A program made the translations under genes and the position numbers. DNA of 64,000 bases from contig UGUC01000002.1 of the NCBI GenBank assembly GCA_900455155.1, positions 2,170,001 to 2,234,000 of the forward strand. Reading direction: 5' to 3'. The notes below the pieces were generated by a model, which had not been told where the DNA came from, made no database searches, and was given only the letters and a program-made list of their open reading frames with translations. Positions 1 to 12,266 of this stretch are shown piece after piece. Positions within the stretch are counted from its first letter, which is position 1, and every line of letters starts with the position of its first letter. The DNA comes from Providencia stuartii. GTDB taxonomy: Bacteria; Pseudomonadota; Gammaproteobacteria; Enterobacterales; Enterobacteriaceae.

Positions 1-42
1 ATAAATACAGATTGATTAAAACCAAATTTAGAGACTGTGAAA

Positions 43-120
43 ATGACAACTTCTATCCGCCTACTAAGCCTACTACTACTCGCATCCAATGTGCGCGGTA
101 TGCTTATGGACGGAAGATAG
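43..120 (+). CDS. leuL: leu operon leader peptide
   Basis: A 25-residue peptide (MTTSIRLLSLLLLASNVRGM then LMDGR). Two CTA leucine codons, one serine codon, then CTA CTA CTA CTC give six leucines within seven codons. This is the classic design of a leucine attenuator: ribosome stalling at leucine codons when charged tRNA-Leu is scarce prevents formation of the terminator at 145-171 and lets leuABCD be transcribed. CTA is a rare leucine codon in enteric bacteria, which would sharpen the response. The peptide differs from the E. coli leader in sequence but shares size, codon logic and position about 110 bp before leuA. Confidence 0.88.
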   Translation: MTTSIRLLSLLLLASNVRGMLMDGR

Positions 121-144
121 GAAACTCACAGTCCAGAAACATAA

Positions 145-171
145 AAACCCGCGCTAGCCGCGGGTTTTTTT
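145..171 (+). terminator. leu attenuator terminator
   Basis: Perfect stem CCCGCG (148-153), loop CTAGC, CGCGGG (159-164), extended by flanking A/T pairs and followed by a run of T. It lies between leuL and leuA, so it is read as the attenuator terminator of the operon. Confidence 0.88.
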
Positions 172-227
172 ATGCCTGCCGGCACCGCAAAAATATAACG
201 ACAAATTCTGTATAAGAGGAACACAAC

Positions 228-2902
<2,675 letters not shown>

Positions 2903-2903
2903 C

Positions 2904-4307
2904 ATGGCCAAAACTTTATATCAGAAATTATATGATGCTCACGTTGTGCGCGAAGTGGATAATGAGATCCCGCTTATCTATATCGATCGCCATCTGGTTC
3001 ATGAAGTCACCTCACCTCAAGCATTTGATGGACTGAGAACGAAAAACCGTCCGTTGCACCAACCAAGCAAAACATTTGCAACGATGGATCATAACGTTTC
3101 CACTCAAACGAAAGATATCAACGCCTGCGGTGATATGGCACGCATTCAAATGCAAGAGTTGATGAAAAACTGCCAAGAATTTGGCGTTACTTTATATGAT
3201 CTCAACCACCCTTATCAGGGGATTGTGCATGTTATGGGGCCTGAGCAAGGCATTACCTTGCCGGGAATGACTATTGTGTGTGGGGATTCACATACAGCAA
3301 CACACGGTGCATTCGGTGCATTGGCGTTTGGTATCGGAACCTCTGAAGTTGAGCACGTCATGGCGACACAGACCCTGAAACAGGCTCGAGCCAAAACGAT
3401 GAAAATTGAAGTTGTTGGTAAAGCACCTGTGGGGATCACCGCAAAAGATATCGTCTTGGCGATTATTGGTAAAACTGGTAGCGCGGGTGGCACAGGTTAT
3501 ATTGTTGAGTTTTGTGGTGAAGCCATTGAAAACCTCAGCATGGAAGGCCGTATGACAGTGTGTAATATGGCCATCGAATTAGGGGCGAAAGCCGGGATCA
3601 TTGCACCAGATGAAACCACCTTTAATTATATGAAAGGTCGCCAATTTGCCCCTAAAGGCCAAGAGTGGGATGACGCCGTTGCTTACTGGAAAACATTAAA
3701 AACCGATGAAGGTGCACAATTCGATAAAATTGTCACCTTGCAAGCCAGCGAAATCGCACCGCAGGTCACTTGGGGAACGAACCCCGGTCAAGTGATTGCC
3801 ATCAATGAACCGATCCCATCTCCGGACTCTTTTAGTGACCCAGTAGAACGCGCATCGGCAGAAAAAGCATTAGCTTATATGGGGTTAGAATCGGGCATTA
3901 AATTGTCTGACGTTAAGATTGATAAAGTGTTTATTGGTTCTTGCACTAACTCACGCATTGAGGATTTGCGTGCAGCCGCCGCTATCGCAAAAGGTAAAAA
4001 AGTGGCTTCAGGGGTACAGGCGATTGTTGTTCCAGGCTCTGGACCTGTTAAAGCCCAAGCTGAGCAAGAAGGATTAGATAAGATCTTTATTGATGCAGGT
4101 TTTGAATGGCGTTTACCTGGATGCTCCATGTGCCTTGCAATGAACAATGACCGCTTAAACCCCGGCGAACGTTGCGCATCGACCAGTAACCGTAACTTTG
4201 AAGGTCGCCAAGGCCGTGCTGGACGCACCCACTTAGTTAGCCCAGCAATGGCGGCAGCGGCAGCAATCAACGGGCATTTCGCGGATGTTCGCGATATCCA
4301 AATCTAA
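2904..4307 (+). CDS. leuC: 3-isopropylmalate dehydratase large subunit
   Basis: Aconitase-family subunit that isomerises 2- to 3-isopropylmalate together with LeuD. I choose the ATG at 2904 ([11 protein letters not shown]), one base after the leuB stop, because it matches the family start; the open frame extends further upstream but only inside leuB. The 467-residue product contains the 4Fe-4S cysteines in FIGSCTNSR and [10 protein letters not shown], and the DHNVST and [10 protein letters not shown] substrate motifs. Length is normal for the family (466 in E. coli). Confidence 0.97.
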   Translation: MAKTLYQKLYDAHVVREVDNEIPLIYIDRHLVHEVTSPQAFDGLRTKNRPLHQPSKTFATMDHNVSTQTKDINACGDMARIQMQELMKNCQEFGVTLYDLNHPYQGIVHVMGPEQGITLPGMTIVCGDSHTATHGAFGALAFGIGTSEVEHVMATQTLKQARAKTMKIEVVGKAPVGITAKDIVLAIIGKTGSAGGTGYIVEFCGEAIENLSMEGRMTVCNMAIELGAKAGIIAPDETTFNYMKGRQFAPKGQEWDDAVAYWKTLKTDEGAQFDKIVTLQASEIAPQVTWGTNPGQVIAINEPIPSPDSFSDPVERASAEKALAYMGLESGIKLSDVKIDKVFIGSCTNSRIEDLRAAAAIAKGKKVASGVQAIVVPGSGPVKAQAEQEGLDKIFIDAGFEWRLPGCSMCLAMNNDRLNPGERCASTSNRNFEGRQGRAGRTHLVSPAMAAAAAINGHFADVRDIQI

Positions 4308-4319
4308 AGGAGATCATTC

Positions 4320-4922
4320 ATGGAAAAATTTATCACCCATACTGGCATTGTTGCCCCTTTAGATGCAGCGAATGTCGATACTGATGCCATTATTCCAAAA
4401 CAGTTTTTACAAAAAGTGACTCGCACAGGGTTCGGGCAACATCTGTTTCATGACTGGCGCTTTCTTGATGATGCAGGCCAACAGCCCAACCCTGACTTTG
4501 TGTTAAACAAACCCATTTTTAAGGGGGCGACAATTTTACTTGCACGTGAAAACTTTGGTTGTGGCTCATCGAGAGAGCATGCTCCATGGGCTTTAACAGA
4601 CTTTGGCATTCAAGTCGTCATCGCGCCGAGTTTTGCTGATATTTTTTATGGTAACTCTTTCAATAACCAGTTGTTACCGATTAAATTGAGCGAAGCAGAA
4701 ATCGACGAAATGTTTAACTATGTGAAGAGCAATGAAGGCTGCCAATTCACTGTTGATTTAGAAAAGCAAACGGTCAAGGCGGGTGAAAAGACTTATCGAT
4801 TTGATATTGATGGCTTCCGCCGCCACTGCATGATGAACGGCCTTGATAGCATTGGCTTAACGCTGCAACATGCTGATCAAATCCGTCAATATGAGCAAAA
4901 TATCCCTTCATTTATGCGTTAA
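4320..4922 (+). CDS. leuD: 3-isopropylmalate dehydratase small subunit
   Basis: Swivel-domain partner of LeuC, 200 residues as in E. coli. It carries [13 protein letters not shown] near the N-terminus and [15 protein letters not shown] near residue 80, both diagnostic for the family. A strong AAAGGAGAT ribosome site precedes the ATG. It is the last gene of leuABCD, with a terminator 20 bases after its stop. Confidence 0.97.
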   Translation: MEKFITHTGIVAPLDAANVDTDAIIPKQFLQKVTRTGFGQHLFHDWRFLDDAGQQPNPDFVLNKPIFKGATILLARENFGCGSSREHAPWALTDFGIQVVIAPSFADIFYGNSFNNQLLPIKLSEAEIDEMFNYVKSNEGCQFTVDLEKQTVKAGEKTYRFDIDGFRRHCMMNGLDSIGLTLQHADQIRQYEQNIPSFMR

Positions 4923-4942
4923 GAGCAAAAACGCTGCCCCAA

Positions 4943-4970
4943 ACGCCTGCCAATCGCAGGCGTTTTTTAT
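4943..4970 (+). terminator. leuABCD terminator
   Basis: Nine-base perfect stem AACGCCTGC (4943-4951), loop CAATC, GCAGGCGTT (4957-4965), followed by T6. It ends the leucine operon. Confidence 0.92.
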
Positions 4971-5072
4971 TGTAAAATAGTGAATAAATTTACCATAGAG
5001 GGTTAATCTCTTTTAAAATTATCCCTATTATTAGGTATAATCATTAAAAAATTGCCATCAAAATAAAGGTAA

Positions 5073-5165
5073 TAAAAAAGCCGATAATGATGCTATCGGC
5101 TGGTAAATTACCATTACTCAATAATTCGGGGAGTCAGTCTGTCAACTAACAGACCAAACGAGCTA
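5073..5165 (-). ncRNA. sgrS: SgrS-like small RNA (no sgrT)
   Basis: On the minus strand, divergent from sgrR, lies TGAGTAATGG (complement of 5111-5120), differing at one base from the ptsG-pairing core TGAGTATTGG of E. coli SgrS. It is followed directly by a small GGTAAATTACC hairpin and then a rho-independent terminator (stem 5079-5101, T-rich tail toward 5073). This order of seed, short hairpin and terminator is that of the SgrS 3' end, and the position beside sgrR is the expected one. A 5' hairpin is formed by GTCTGT/ACAGAC within 5137-5154. The 5' end is an estimate. No SgrT reading frame is present: the only ATG in this stretch is followed at once by a stop. Expected role is repression of ptsG under glucose-phosphate stress. 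Confidence 0.72.
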
Positions 5166-5237
5166 CATACTGGTATCTATTATCAACGGATATTAGGAAA
5201 TAAAAATTGATACAATCGCTAGCGGAGTTCCTCTTTT

Positions 5238-6917
5238 ATGACCAGTTCTCGTTTACAAACACAATTTGTTCGTCTGTGGCAACATTTTCAGGGGCAAGAC
5301 AGTGAAACCACATTGCAGCATATTGCAGATACCCTGTTTTGTTCTCGACGCCATGTACGTACCTTGCTCAATAGTATGCAGTCTCATGGATGGCTTAGTT
5401 GGCAAGCCGAAGCGGGTAGAGGAAAGCGTTCTACCCTTCTGTTTCATGTTAATGGATTAGAGCTACAGCAAGCCCAAGCAGAGCGCCTATTAAAAGAAGA
5501 GAGCATAGAAAAATTGGTTGCCTTAGTCGGCGATAAAGAAACTATTCGCCAAATGGTGCTCTCCGAATTAGAAAGAAGCTATCGGCAAGGTAAAAATTTA
5601 TTACGTATTATCTACTATCGAGACTTCCCCAATTTATTACCGGGAACACCTATGCGGCGTTCAGAAATTCATTTAATGAGCCAAATATTTAATGGCTTAA
5701 CCCATATAAATGAGGAAAAAGGGGAAGTTGAAAATGGTATCGCACATCATTGGCAGGCGATAAGTGATACTGAATGGCGCTTTTATTTAAGGCCTAGCAT
5801 CTACTTTCATCATGGTAGAGAAATGTTAGTCGATGACATCATCAGTTCGCTTATGCGTTTACGACATTGTTGGCCTCTGTTTTCACACATCCAATCGGTT
5901 ACCTCTCCTCTCCCTAATGTCATCGATATTCAATTAAGTGAAGTAGATAAACAACTCCCTTTGCTACTTGGTAGCCCCCATGCAGCAATTATTCCTAAAG
6001 AGTGGGAGTCCATTGATAATTTTGACAAAATGCCAATTGGTACCGGCCCTTTTTTCGTTGAGAAAAACCTGCCTCAAAAACTCACGATTACCGCATTTGA
6101 TCGCTATTTTGGTTATCGAGCACTCCTTGATGAAGTGACCATTTGGGTGGTGCCTGAACTATCTGAGCAGATGGTCTGTACCACGTTGAAAATGGACAGC
6201 GATAATAAACCTAATGATTCATTAGAAAGCAGAATGGAAGAAGGATGCTACTTTTTATTAATAGATCAACGCTCTGAGCTTTCCAGACGTAGCGATATAC
6301 GTAAATGGCTGTGTAGTTTTTTAACACCAATCAATTTATTAGCTCACTGTGAATCCTTCTATCAGCGGCATTGGGCGCCTGCTTACGGATTATTGCTACA
6401 TTGGCATCATAGCCGAATGCTCACACAGTTACCTAAGCCTGCTGATTTAACGGAACTCACCGTCACTTTCTATCATCAACACCATGAATTTTATTCTATT
6501 AGCCAAATCATGAAACGTGTGTTGAAAACCCAAGGCGTTGATCTAAAAATCAACATTGTTGATTATCCTGAGTGGTTTAATGGCACTGTCGAGAGCGATA
6601 TTTGGCTTGCTACCGCTAACTTCTTTAAACCGCTCGAATTTTCTATTTTTGCCACCTTGTATGAAATGCCACTATTGCGCAAATGTTTAGGCTCTACGCT
6701 CTCTGAGGCGTTATCAAAATGGCGTCGGCAGGAGCTGCATGTCGAATCTTGGTGTGAAAGCCTCATTGACACACAAATTTTTCACCCTATTTTTCACCAT
6801 TGGCTAGAGTTGCAAGGCCAAAAAACCATGCGCGGAGCACGCATGAATACCTTTGGTTGGTTTGATTTTAAATCTGCATGGTTTCAACCTACTGAGGATA
6901 ATACACAGAAATCATAA
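5238..6917 (+). CDS. sgrR: transcriptional regulator SgrR
   Basis: The 559-residue protein has an N-terminal winged-helix DNA-binding domain (about residues 5-115, with SRRHVRTLLNSMQ as the recognition-helix region) fused to a periplasmic-binding-protein-like solute domain (about 160-540). This is the SgrR architecture and length. SgrR activates the divergent sRNA gene sgrS when sugar phosphates accumulate. In E. coli sgrR is also near leuABCD, although setA, which lies between them there, is missing here. The ATG at 5238 is the family-like start; the ribosome site is weak. Confidence 0.92.
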   Translation: MTSSRLQTQFVRLWQHFQGQDSETTLQHIADTLFCSRRHVRTLLNSMQSHGWLSWQAEAGRGKRSTLLFHVNGLELQQAQAERLLKEESIEKLVALVGDKETIRQMVLSELERSYRQGKNLLRIIYYRDFPNLLPGTPMRRSEIHLMSQIFNGLTHINEEKGEVENGIAHHWQAISDTEWRFYLRPSIYFHHGREMLVDDIISSLMRLRHCWPLFSHIQSVTSPLPNVIDIQLSEVDKQLPLLLGSPHAAIIPKEWESIDNFDKMPIGTGPFFVEKNLPQKLTITAFDRYFGYRALLDEVTIWVVPELSEQMVCTTLKMDSDNKPNDSLESRMEEGCYFLLIDQRSELSRRSDIRKWLCSFLTPINLLAHCESFYQRHWAPAYGLLLHWHHSRMLTQLPKPADLTELTVTFYHQHHEFYSISQIMKRVLKTQGVDLKINIVDYPEWFNGTVESDIWLATANFFKPLEFSIFATLYEMPLLRKCLGSTLSEALSKWRRQELHVESWCESLIDTQIFHPIFHHWLELQGQKTMRGARMNTFGWFDFKSAWFQPTEDNTQKS

Positions 6918-6934
6918 AAGTTATAAACACTGAG

Positions 6935-6965
6935 AGTGAATAATAAGGATGTTATTCACTTTTTC
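6935..6965 (+). terminator. sgrR terminator
   Basis: Stem AGTGAATAA (6935-6943) with TTATTCACT (6952-6960), an 8-base loop, and T4 immediately after. It lies 18 bases past the sgrR stop. Confidence 0.85.
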
Positions 6966-7089
6966 TGTGGATATCCATGTGAACAACCCGCTAGTAATCA
7001 GGGTATATCCCTTCCCCTGTTTTTTAACAGAAAACAAGAAAACTAATTAACTTCATTAAAAACAATAGGATGAATCAATCACCCTCTCT

Positions 7090-7312
7090 TTATACACAGT
7101 TTATCTTTTCGACTTTATGCTTTAGGAGTTCAAATGCGCAAAGATCAATCAATGTATGATTTATCCACAAGTAATGTGCTTAACTTACCCAATTTATGTG
7201 ATTAGGTTCAAAAAACCACGTAAGTCAAGCCTGTAAATACACACAGTAATTAAAGTTTTTCACAGTTATCCAATAATTCTGTGGATAACCTAGTGAATGA
7301 TCCTGTGATTAT
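7090..7312. promoter_or_regulatory. DnaA-box cluster, DARS2-like, upstream of mutH
   Basis: The 550-bp non-coding spacer 6918-7467 holds three exact matches to the DnaA box TTATNCACA: TTATACACA at 7090-7098 (+), TTATCCACA at 7161-7169 (+), and TTATCCACA on the minus strand at 7280-7288. Weaker copies are at 6966-6974 (-, one mismatch), 7266-7274 (+, TTATCCAAT) and 7304-7312 (-). The last three boxes from 7266 form a tight group in both orientations. In E. coli the DnaA-reactivating sequence DARS2 lies in a non-coding region beside mutH and is built from closely spaced, oppositely oriented DnaA boxes. Location and content agree, so I read this as the DARS2 counterpart. Two GATC sites are at 7143 and 7299. 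No open frame of note is present. Confidence 0.62.
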
Positions 7313-7467
7313 TATGGGATGAACATGAATAACCTATTTTTCTTTGAGGATTATTTTTTAATAGACTGAATTATTTCCTTATATATCAGCAAATTAAATA
7401 TCTCTTATAAAAAGTGATATACTATTGCTACTCTGTGAATTTTTTCTGGTTACTATTTAATCGTATT

Positions 7468-8151
7468 ATGCCATTTATACCACCATCCCCTCCTGAAAAT
7501 GAGTCCGTTTTAATGGCTAGGGCACAAGCTCTCGCTGGCTATACTCTTGGTGAATTAGCGGCATACGCTGGCTTACCTATGCCGCCCGATCTTAAACGTG
7601 ACAAAGGCTGGGTGGGTATGCTGTTAGAATATTTTTTAGGAGCTACCGCTGGCAGTAAACCCGAACAAGATTTCGCCAATATTGGTGTCGAACTAAAAAC
7701 CATCCCTATTGACCGAAATGGAATGCCCCTTGAAACCACATTTGTGGCGGTCGCACCGCTCACAGGCAATAGTGGGTTAACATGGAAAAATAGCCATGTG
7801 TACCGAAAACTCTCTCGTGTTTTATGGTTTCCAATTGAAGGCGAACGACAAATACCACTCGCTCAACGTCGTATCGCAAGCCCATTATTATGGAGCCCTT
7901 CTCCTTTGGAAGAGCAATTGCTGCGCCAAGACTGGGAAGAGTTGATGGATCTGATTGTGTTAGGCAAAGTGGAAAGTATCACCGCTCGACATGGACAAGT
8001 CCTACAAATACGCCCTAAAGCGGCAAATAGCAAAGCACTAACAGAGGGTATTGGCGAATTTGGGCAAACAATCATGACGCTGCCGAGGGGTTTTTATCTG
8101 AAAAAAGACTTTACCGCCCCATTGCTTGCTCGACATTTTAAAATCGATTAA
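7468..8151 (+). CDS. mutH: DNA mismatch repair endonuclease MutH
   Basis: Methyl-directed mismatch repair nuclease that nicks the unmethylated strand at hemimethylated GATC after MutS/MutL recruitment. I choose the ATG at 7468 ([12 protein letters not shown]), giving 227 residues (E. coli 229); the frame is open 54 bases further upstream but that part has no family match. The catalytic D-(X)n-E-X-K site is visible in [17 protein letters not shown], and YTLGELA, NLKRDKGW-type (here DLKRDKGW) and [12 protein letters not shown] segments match MutH closely. Its last 14 bases overlap the convergent gene at 8138-8521. Confidence 0.96.
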   Translation: MPFIPPSPPENESVLMARAQALAGYTLGELAAYAGLPMPPDLKRDKGWVGMLLEYFLGATAGSKPEQDFANIGVELKTIPIDRNGMPLETTFVAVAPLTGNSGLTWKNSHVYRKLSRVLWFPIEGERQIPLAQRRIASPLLWSPSPLEEQLLRQDWEELMDLIVLGKVESITARHGQVLQIRPKAANSKALTEGIGEFGQTIMTLPRGFYLKKDFTAPLLARHFKID

Positions 8152-8521
8152 TGGTTTTTCCTCCGTTAAAGTCGACCATTAACCCTGCAATACTCGCCTG
8201 CTCACACTGTTGTATCGTAACCGGTGCACCAACGACAAAAGCCGCTTGGATTAACTCCAACATTTTTTTGTTTAGCTCATGCTCAATGGTATTAAATACG
8301 GCGATTTGTTGCGTCGTTTTTTTGCCATCAACTAACGTTATTGTATAAAAAATACGTTGCTGATTAATCAGTTGCTCACCGAATGTCATTGCGGCAATTC
8401 TTTTTGGTATCCCTTTATAGGCTTCACATTGATTCGAAAAAATATTGATACCTTTTGGGCTCGCAGTCATCGCCATAACAGCGAATATAATCATGACTGC
8501 CCTAATAGTTTTCTTATACAT
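8138..8521 (-). CDS. small secreted hypothetical protein
   Basis: 127 residues, not recognised. The N-terminus [19 protein letters not shown] looks like a Sec signal peptide (basic start, hydrophobic core, small residues), so the product is probably exported. The mature part has two cysteines (NQCEAY and QQCEQA) that could form a disulfide, and is otherwise a mixed alpha/beta sequence of about 105 residues. It runs convergently into mutH and overlaps its 3' end by 14 bases. No operon partner is evident. Confidence 0.65.
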   Translation of the reverse strand: MYKKTIRAVMIIFAVMAMTASPKGINIFSNQCEAYKGIPKRIAAMTFGEQLINQQRIFYTITLVDGKKTTQQIAVFNTIEHELNKKMLELIQAAFVVGAPVTIQQCEQASIAGLMVDFNGGKTINRF

Positions 8522-8643
8522 GATGTTAATAATATTATGATTTAGCTTTAAGCTAACCTTAAAGCAAACCTTTTAGTACTTCATGCAAAAAGAGAGGTTG
8601 TTTTTATCAAATTAGATAATGAAACCCTTTTACCGAATCAGGG

Positions 8644-8883
8644 TTATTTGATGGCTTGTTTCGCCGCGGCAATTGCCCCTTCTACGGCTTTCTTCGCTTG
8701 TGGACTATTTTTCCAGCAACTCGAGCCTGTTAAAGCAGCCCCAGCAATTAAAATGTCTTCATATGATGCTTCACTCAGTTGAGCTAATGTCGAAAATCCC
8801 ATTTGTTCTAACCGACTTATAACTGTTGGGCCAACACCTTTTACCGCCAGTAGGCACTGCTTATCCGCATCTGAAAACCCCAT
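8644..8883 (-). CDS. helix-hairpin-helix small protein (TfoX C-terminal-like)
   Basis: 79 residues. LLAVKGVGPTVISRLEQMG is a helix-hairpin-helix with the typical GVGP turn, followed by FSTLAQLSEASYEDILIAG, the pattern seen in HhH domains of the TfoX C-terminal/Cdd1 kind. Such domains bind DNA non-specifically through the backbone. An AAGGAG ribosome site lies just before the ATG. A monocistronic gene; the exact role cannot be told. Confidence 0.75.
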   Translation of the reverse strand: MGFSDADKQCLLAVKGVGPTVISRLEQMGFSTLAQLSEASYEDILIAGAALTGSSCWKNSPQAKKAVEGAIAAAKQAIK

Positions 8884-9061
8884 ATCAGCTCCTTATTGAG
8901 AGAACAAATAATCTTTTTCGTAATTGGCTTTGCATTATACCTGACGATTATTTTATTATTCGTTTTATGGCTAGCATTATTAAGATTCAATCAAATATAC
9001 CCTTGCCACTTTCACATTGATTGTGACCATCCCGTGCCCCAAAATAAGTTAGGACTCAGCA

Positions 9062-9933
9062 ATGCAGACAAAACACATTCACAAACACGCGCCAAGGTTC
9101 ACTTCAATTGTCTGATGGCCGCAACTTAAGTTGGTATGAATCAGGCCCAAGAACGGGATTCCCTGTTATTTTTTTGTACTGGCGCAGGTATGAGTGGAAC
9201 GTTAGGCTTTGGCCTTGAGCAACTTGATCCACTTAATATCCGACTCATCGTACCTGAACGTGCTGGGCTAGGCGAATCGTCACAAGATCCACAAAAATCG
9301 CTTTCACGTTTTGCGGCAGATATTGACGCGTTATTGCAAGCTCAGCAAATTGAGCAATATTCTGTTATTGGCTTTTCTCAAGGTGCTGTATTTGCCATGG
9401 CATTAGCTTTCTATGGCACCCCTAACACTTTATCTATTGTTGCTGGGCAAGATCAATTTGACTATCCCGCGACAAGCGCTTTATTAAAAGCCGATATTAT
9501 CAATATGCAAGAGCAAGCCAGAAATACACCTGATGCGCTGTCTGATTGGTTACAGAAAAACGTGAGTGCACCTTGGTTACTGGCTTTTATACTCAATAGC
9601 AGCGCGACGGTTGATCAAAATGTTTACAATCAGCCCTCATTTTTGCAAGCCTATACTGACTGTATGAACCGAGCCTTTCTTCAAGGCAATTTAGGCTATG
9701 TGCAAGACTTATTGATCTCATTACAGCCTTGGCCTTTCCAGCCTGAAGAGATCCATTGCCCTGTTTCACTGTGGTATGGTGAGAAAGATGAAAGCACTGT
9801 TCATTCACCAGACTTTGGTAAAACCCTCGCAACGCGTTTCCCTAATTGCCAACATTTCGTGTTAGAAGATGATGGTGGTTCACTACTCTGGACACAAGCG
9901 GAGCGCATCTTAACCCATTTAGCTCCACAATAA
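9062..9933 (+). pseudogene. alpha/beta hydrolase (frameshifted twice)
   Basis: The coding signal starts at the ATG at 9062 (MQTKHIHKHA), shifts frame once near 9092-9093 (an extra C) and again in the T7 run at 9169-9175 (one T too many). Removing these two bases gives a continuous 289-residue protein reading QGSLQLSDGRNLSWYESGP, then PVIFCTGAGMSGTLGFG. An intact open frame of 265 codons exists from 9136 but its first dozen residues are out of frame. The fold is shown by CTGAGMSG (oxyanion region), GFSQGAVFA (nucleophile elbow G-x-S-x-G), an acid near LWYGEKDEST, and a C-terminal region in which the usual catalytic His is not obvious. Substrate unknown. Convergent with the next gene. Confidence 0.75.
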
Positions 9934-9950
9934 AGGCGCCTTAAAAATAT

Positions 9951-9991
9951 GTGGCTGAAATATCTAATTATCACAACTCAATTTCAGCCAC
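9951..9991. terminator. bidirectional terminator between convergent genes
   Basis: Perfect 11-base stem GTGGCTGAAAT (9951-9961) with ATTTCAGCCAC (9981-9991), loop of 19. It overlaps the last codons of the minus-strand gene at 9971. Confidence 0.6.
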
Positions 9992-10876
9992 TACAGGATA
10001 ATGATCGGAATAATCAAAAAAGACTTTATTATTATAGTTATAACCAATTTTGCTTTTGATCACCCGTGTTTGCTGTTTAATTGAACGCATATTTTTGGCA
10101 AAAATATAATCCAAATGCCAACTTTGCCTAGTATCGGGATAAGCTTCTCTAATCACGTTATTGGTTGAAAAATCCCATGACGGTCGTGGATTAAAATGGT
10201 GAGGCTCTCCCCAACCAATAATATCTAATGCTTGCTCGTACTCTTCCGAACCATAATTAATATTTAAATCTCCCCCTAAGATTGTTATTTGACGATCTTC
10301 AGTGATTGAAGTTTCAACCCAATTAATTAACTGAGTAAGTTGGGCTTTGCGATGGGATGAAGGTGAGGTCATTAGGCAGAAGTTGTCATCCGATTGCAGA
10401 TGAGTTCCTATGACTTGAAGCATTTTACCTTCTATTTCAATAACGGCTCTCACCCCACCTTTAGCACTGAAACGGTCAGCACCGCATCCTGCATCATCAA
10501 ACAGTTGATATTCACGATAAACTATAGGATAACGGGAAACTATCGCGATCCCTGAATTGACCTGCTGAACCATATCCCATTCACCTTTTTTAGCATTCCA
10601 ACAATGGTTTGAATCACAATAAGAGAGGACAGATTCATTATATTGTGCGGCAACCGGTGTGTGGTAAAAAAAGCCTAAACTCCTCATACCCGAAAAAAGC
10701 TTTTGTGCTGAATGAGTATTAAATACCTCTTGTAAAATAACGATATCAACATCATAGAATATATTATCTTTTATCATCGCATTAATGCGAGCATCTTGAG
10801 TGGATGCGCCAATACTAAAAAAAGGAATATGCAATAAATAGGTATTGAATGTCATCACTTTAATTTTATGTGGCAT
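9971..10876 (-). CDS. sphingomyelinase-like endonuclease/exonuclease/phosphatase family protein
   Basis: 301 residues of the EEP (DNase I-like) fold. The landmarks come in the expected order: MTFNTYLL at the start, VILQEVF (metal-binding Glu) near residue 50, GTHLQSD near 160, GGDLNINYG near 200, LDYIFA near 255, and a C-terminal SDHYPVVAEIEL with the catalytic His. The LQEVF and GTHLQSD forms are those of bacterial neutral sphingomyelinases (SMase C) rather than of DNA-repair nucleases, so a secreted or host-lipid phosphodiesterase is possible. However, no signal peptide is visible, which leaves location open. The gene stands alone with its own upstream spacer. Confidence 0.75.
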   Translation of the reverse strand: MPHKIKVMTFNTYLLHIPFFSIGASTQDARINAMIKDNIFYDVDIVILQEVFNTHSAQKLFSGMRSLGFFYHTPVAAQYNESVLSYCDSNHCWNAKKGEWDMVQQVNSGIAIVSRYPIVYREYQLFDDAGCGADRFSAKGGVRAVIEIEGKMLQVIGTHLQSDDNFCLMTSPSSHRKAQLTQLINWVETSITEDRQITILGGDLNINYGSEEYEQALDIIGWGEPHHFNPRPSWDFSTNNVIREAYPDTRQSWHLDYIFAKNMRSIKQQTRVIKSKIGYNYNNKVFFDYSDHYPVVAEIEL

Positions 10877-11133
10877 AGTTTTTCCTTATTCGTTTTCCAT
10901 TAATAAATGTATAAATTTCTTTATCCTATCAATACTGTTTTATTGAAAACATTGAATTCACAATGACGACAAGGAGTATGCTAAACGAGACTAACATGCC
11001 TGAACATATTATTAATTAATGCATTACCTAAAGATTTTTGATGGATGATAACAATAAATAAAATAGTTTTATCTACTGTTAATAAAGGTAGGAGAAATAT
11101 AGTTTCTAATATAATAGCGAATTAATATTTAAA

Positions 11134-11171
11134 TTGTGCCTTGGGCCTATTTTAACTAGCCAAGGCACAAT
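11134..11171 (-). terminator. budC terminator
   Basis: Eleven-base stem TTGTGCCTTGG (11134-11144) with CCAAGGCACAA (11160-11170), separated by a 15-base loop, downstream of budC on the minus strand. The rest of 10877-11211 is AT-rich spacer in which I see nothing else. Confidence 0.6.
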
Positions 11172-11211
11172 GTTAATTTACAGAAAATGCTCTGCTTAAT
11201 AAGTGGTTTGA

Positions 11212-11991
11212 TTAACGGTAAACAATACCACCGTCAGTCAAGATCGACTGCCCTGTAATATAGTCTGAATCATCACTTGCTAAAAATGCGACTAAACCAG
11301 CAACATCATCTGGAGTTTGAGCACGTCCTAATGCAATGCCTTCAACATATTTTTTATAGGTTTCACCTTTTGGTGCACCTGTAATTTCAGCAAAACGCTC
11401 ATCAATTTCAACCCACATGTCCGTACCTACAATACCAGGGCAATATGCGTTAACGGTAATGCCAGAACTTGCATACTCTTTAGCAGCGGCTTGGGTCAAT
11501 GCACGTACAGCGAATTTTGTAGCGGAATAAACACCTAGCATTGCAAAGCCGTCATGCCCTGCAATGGAAGAAGCGTTAATAATTTTCCCTTTTTGTTTAC
11601 GCTGCTGGAATTTTTCACTCGCCGCTTGAATTCCCCACATCACACCATCGACGTTAATCTTGAAAATCAGATCCATATCTTCTTGGCGTACATCAGCAAT
11701 AGGCTTAACTTGTGCAATCCCTGCGTTATTGATCATTACATCAAAACCACCGAGTTCAGCTTCTGCATGTGCAACTGCGGCAAAAACTTCCTCACGCTTA
11801 CTGACATCAGCAGCAAATGTTGTCGCTTTACGGCCTAATGCTTCAATTTCTTTAGCCACATCCGCTAATTTTTCTTTTTTCAGGTCGACAAGTGCAATAT
11901 TGGCACCTTCTTTCGCTAAACGTAATGCGATACCACGACCAATACCTTGTGCTGCGCCAGTAACTAAAATGACTTTATTATTCAGTGCCAT
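11212..11991 (-). CDS. budC: acetoin reductase / 2,3-butanediol dehydrogenase
   Basis: Classical short-chain dehydrogenase of 259 residues. It has the NAD-binding [10 protein letters not shown] (residues 11-20), NNAG, catalytic Ser in [16 protein letters not shown] active-site Tyr and Lys, and the PGIVGTDMW segment. The [14 protein letters not shown] and VMWGIQAA stretches match the BudC/diacetyl reductase branch, which interconverts diacetyl, acetoin and 2,3-butanediol in mixed fermentation. The budA and budB genes are not in the window. GGGAGAAAG precedes the ATG. A related SDR function cannot be fully excluded. Confidence 0.85.
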   Translation of the reverse strand: MALNNKVILVTGAAQGIGRGIALRLAKEGANIALVDLKKEKLADVAKEIEALGRKATTFAADVSKREEVFAAVAHAEAELGGFDVMINNAGIAQVKPIADVRQEDMDLIFKINVDGVMWGIQAASEKFQQRKQKGKIINASSIAGHDGFAMLGVYSATKFAVRALTQAAAKEYASSGITVNAYCPGIVGTDMWVEIDERFAEITGAPKGETYKKYVEGIALGRAQTPDDVAGLVAFLASDDSDYITGQSILTDGGIVYR

Positions 11992-12266
11992 AAGCTTTCT
12001 CCCAATAAGGATAGTTAAATGAATGACTCTAACTGATTAATACGTTAGCAAGATTAACAATAAGTTACAAAATCATGATATTAGACTACAACTATGTTCT
12101 ATAGAGATAAATATGACTGTAATTGAGTGATAATCACTCGCATTTATGAAAGAAATAACTTTTAAAAGGGAAATAGGTAACAAATCGAAGTGGAACTACT
12201 CACAAAGAGGTATAGCAAAAAGTGCTATTTCCTCATATTTGTTTAAATAACAATCTATTTTATTGA

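Noticed and set aside
3875..4270. 131-codon minus-strand frame inside leuC
   Set aside because: Shadow of leuC covering its conserved cluster-binding region.
6918..7467. Chromosomal or plasmid replication origin
   Set aside because: Several DnaA boxes are present but there are no 13-mer-type repeats, no dense GATC cluster and no dnaA, gidA/mnmG or rep neighbours; adjacency to mutH favours a DARS-type site.
10978..11019. Thirteen-codon peptide after AAGGAG
   Set aside because: The Shine-Dalgarno sequence is only one base from the ATG, too close for initiation.
11660..12022. 120-codon plus-strand frame over budC
   Set aside because: Antisense of a strongly conserved SDR; low-complexity Ala/Ser composition typical of shadows.
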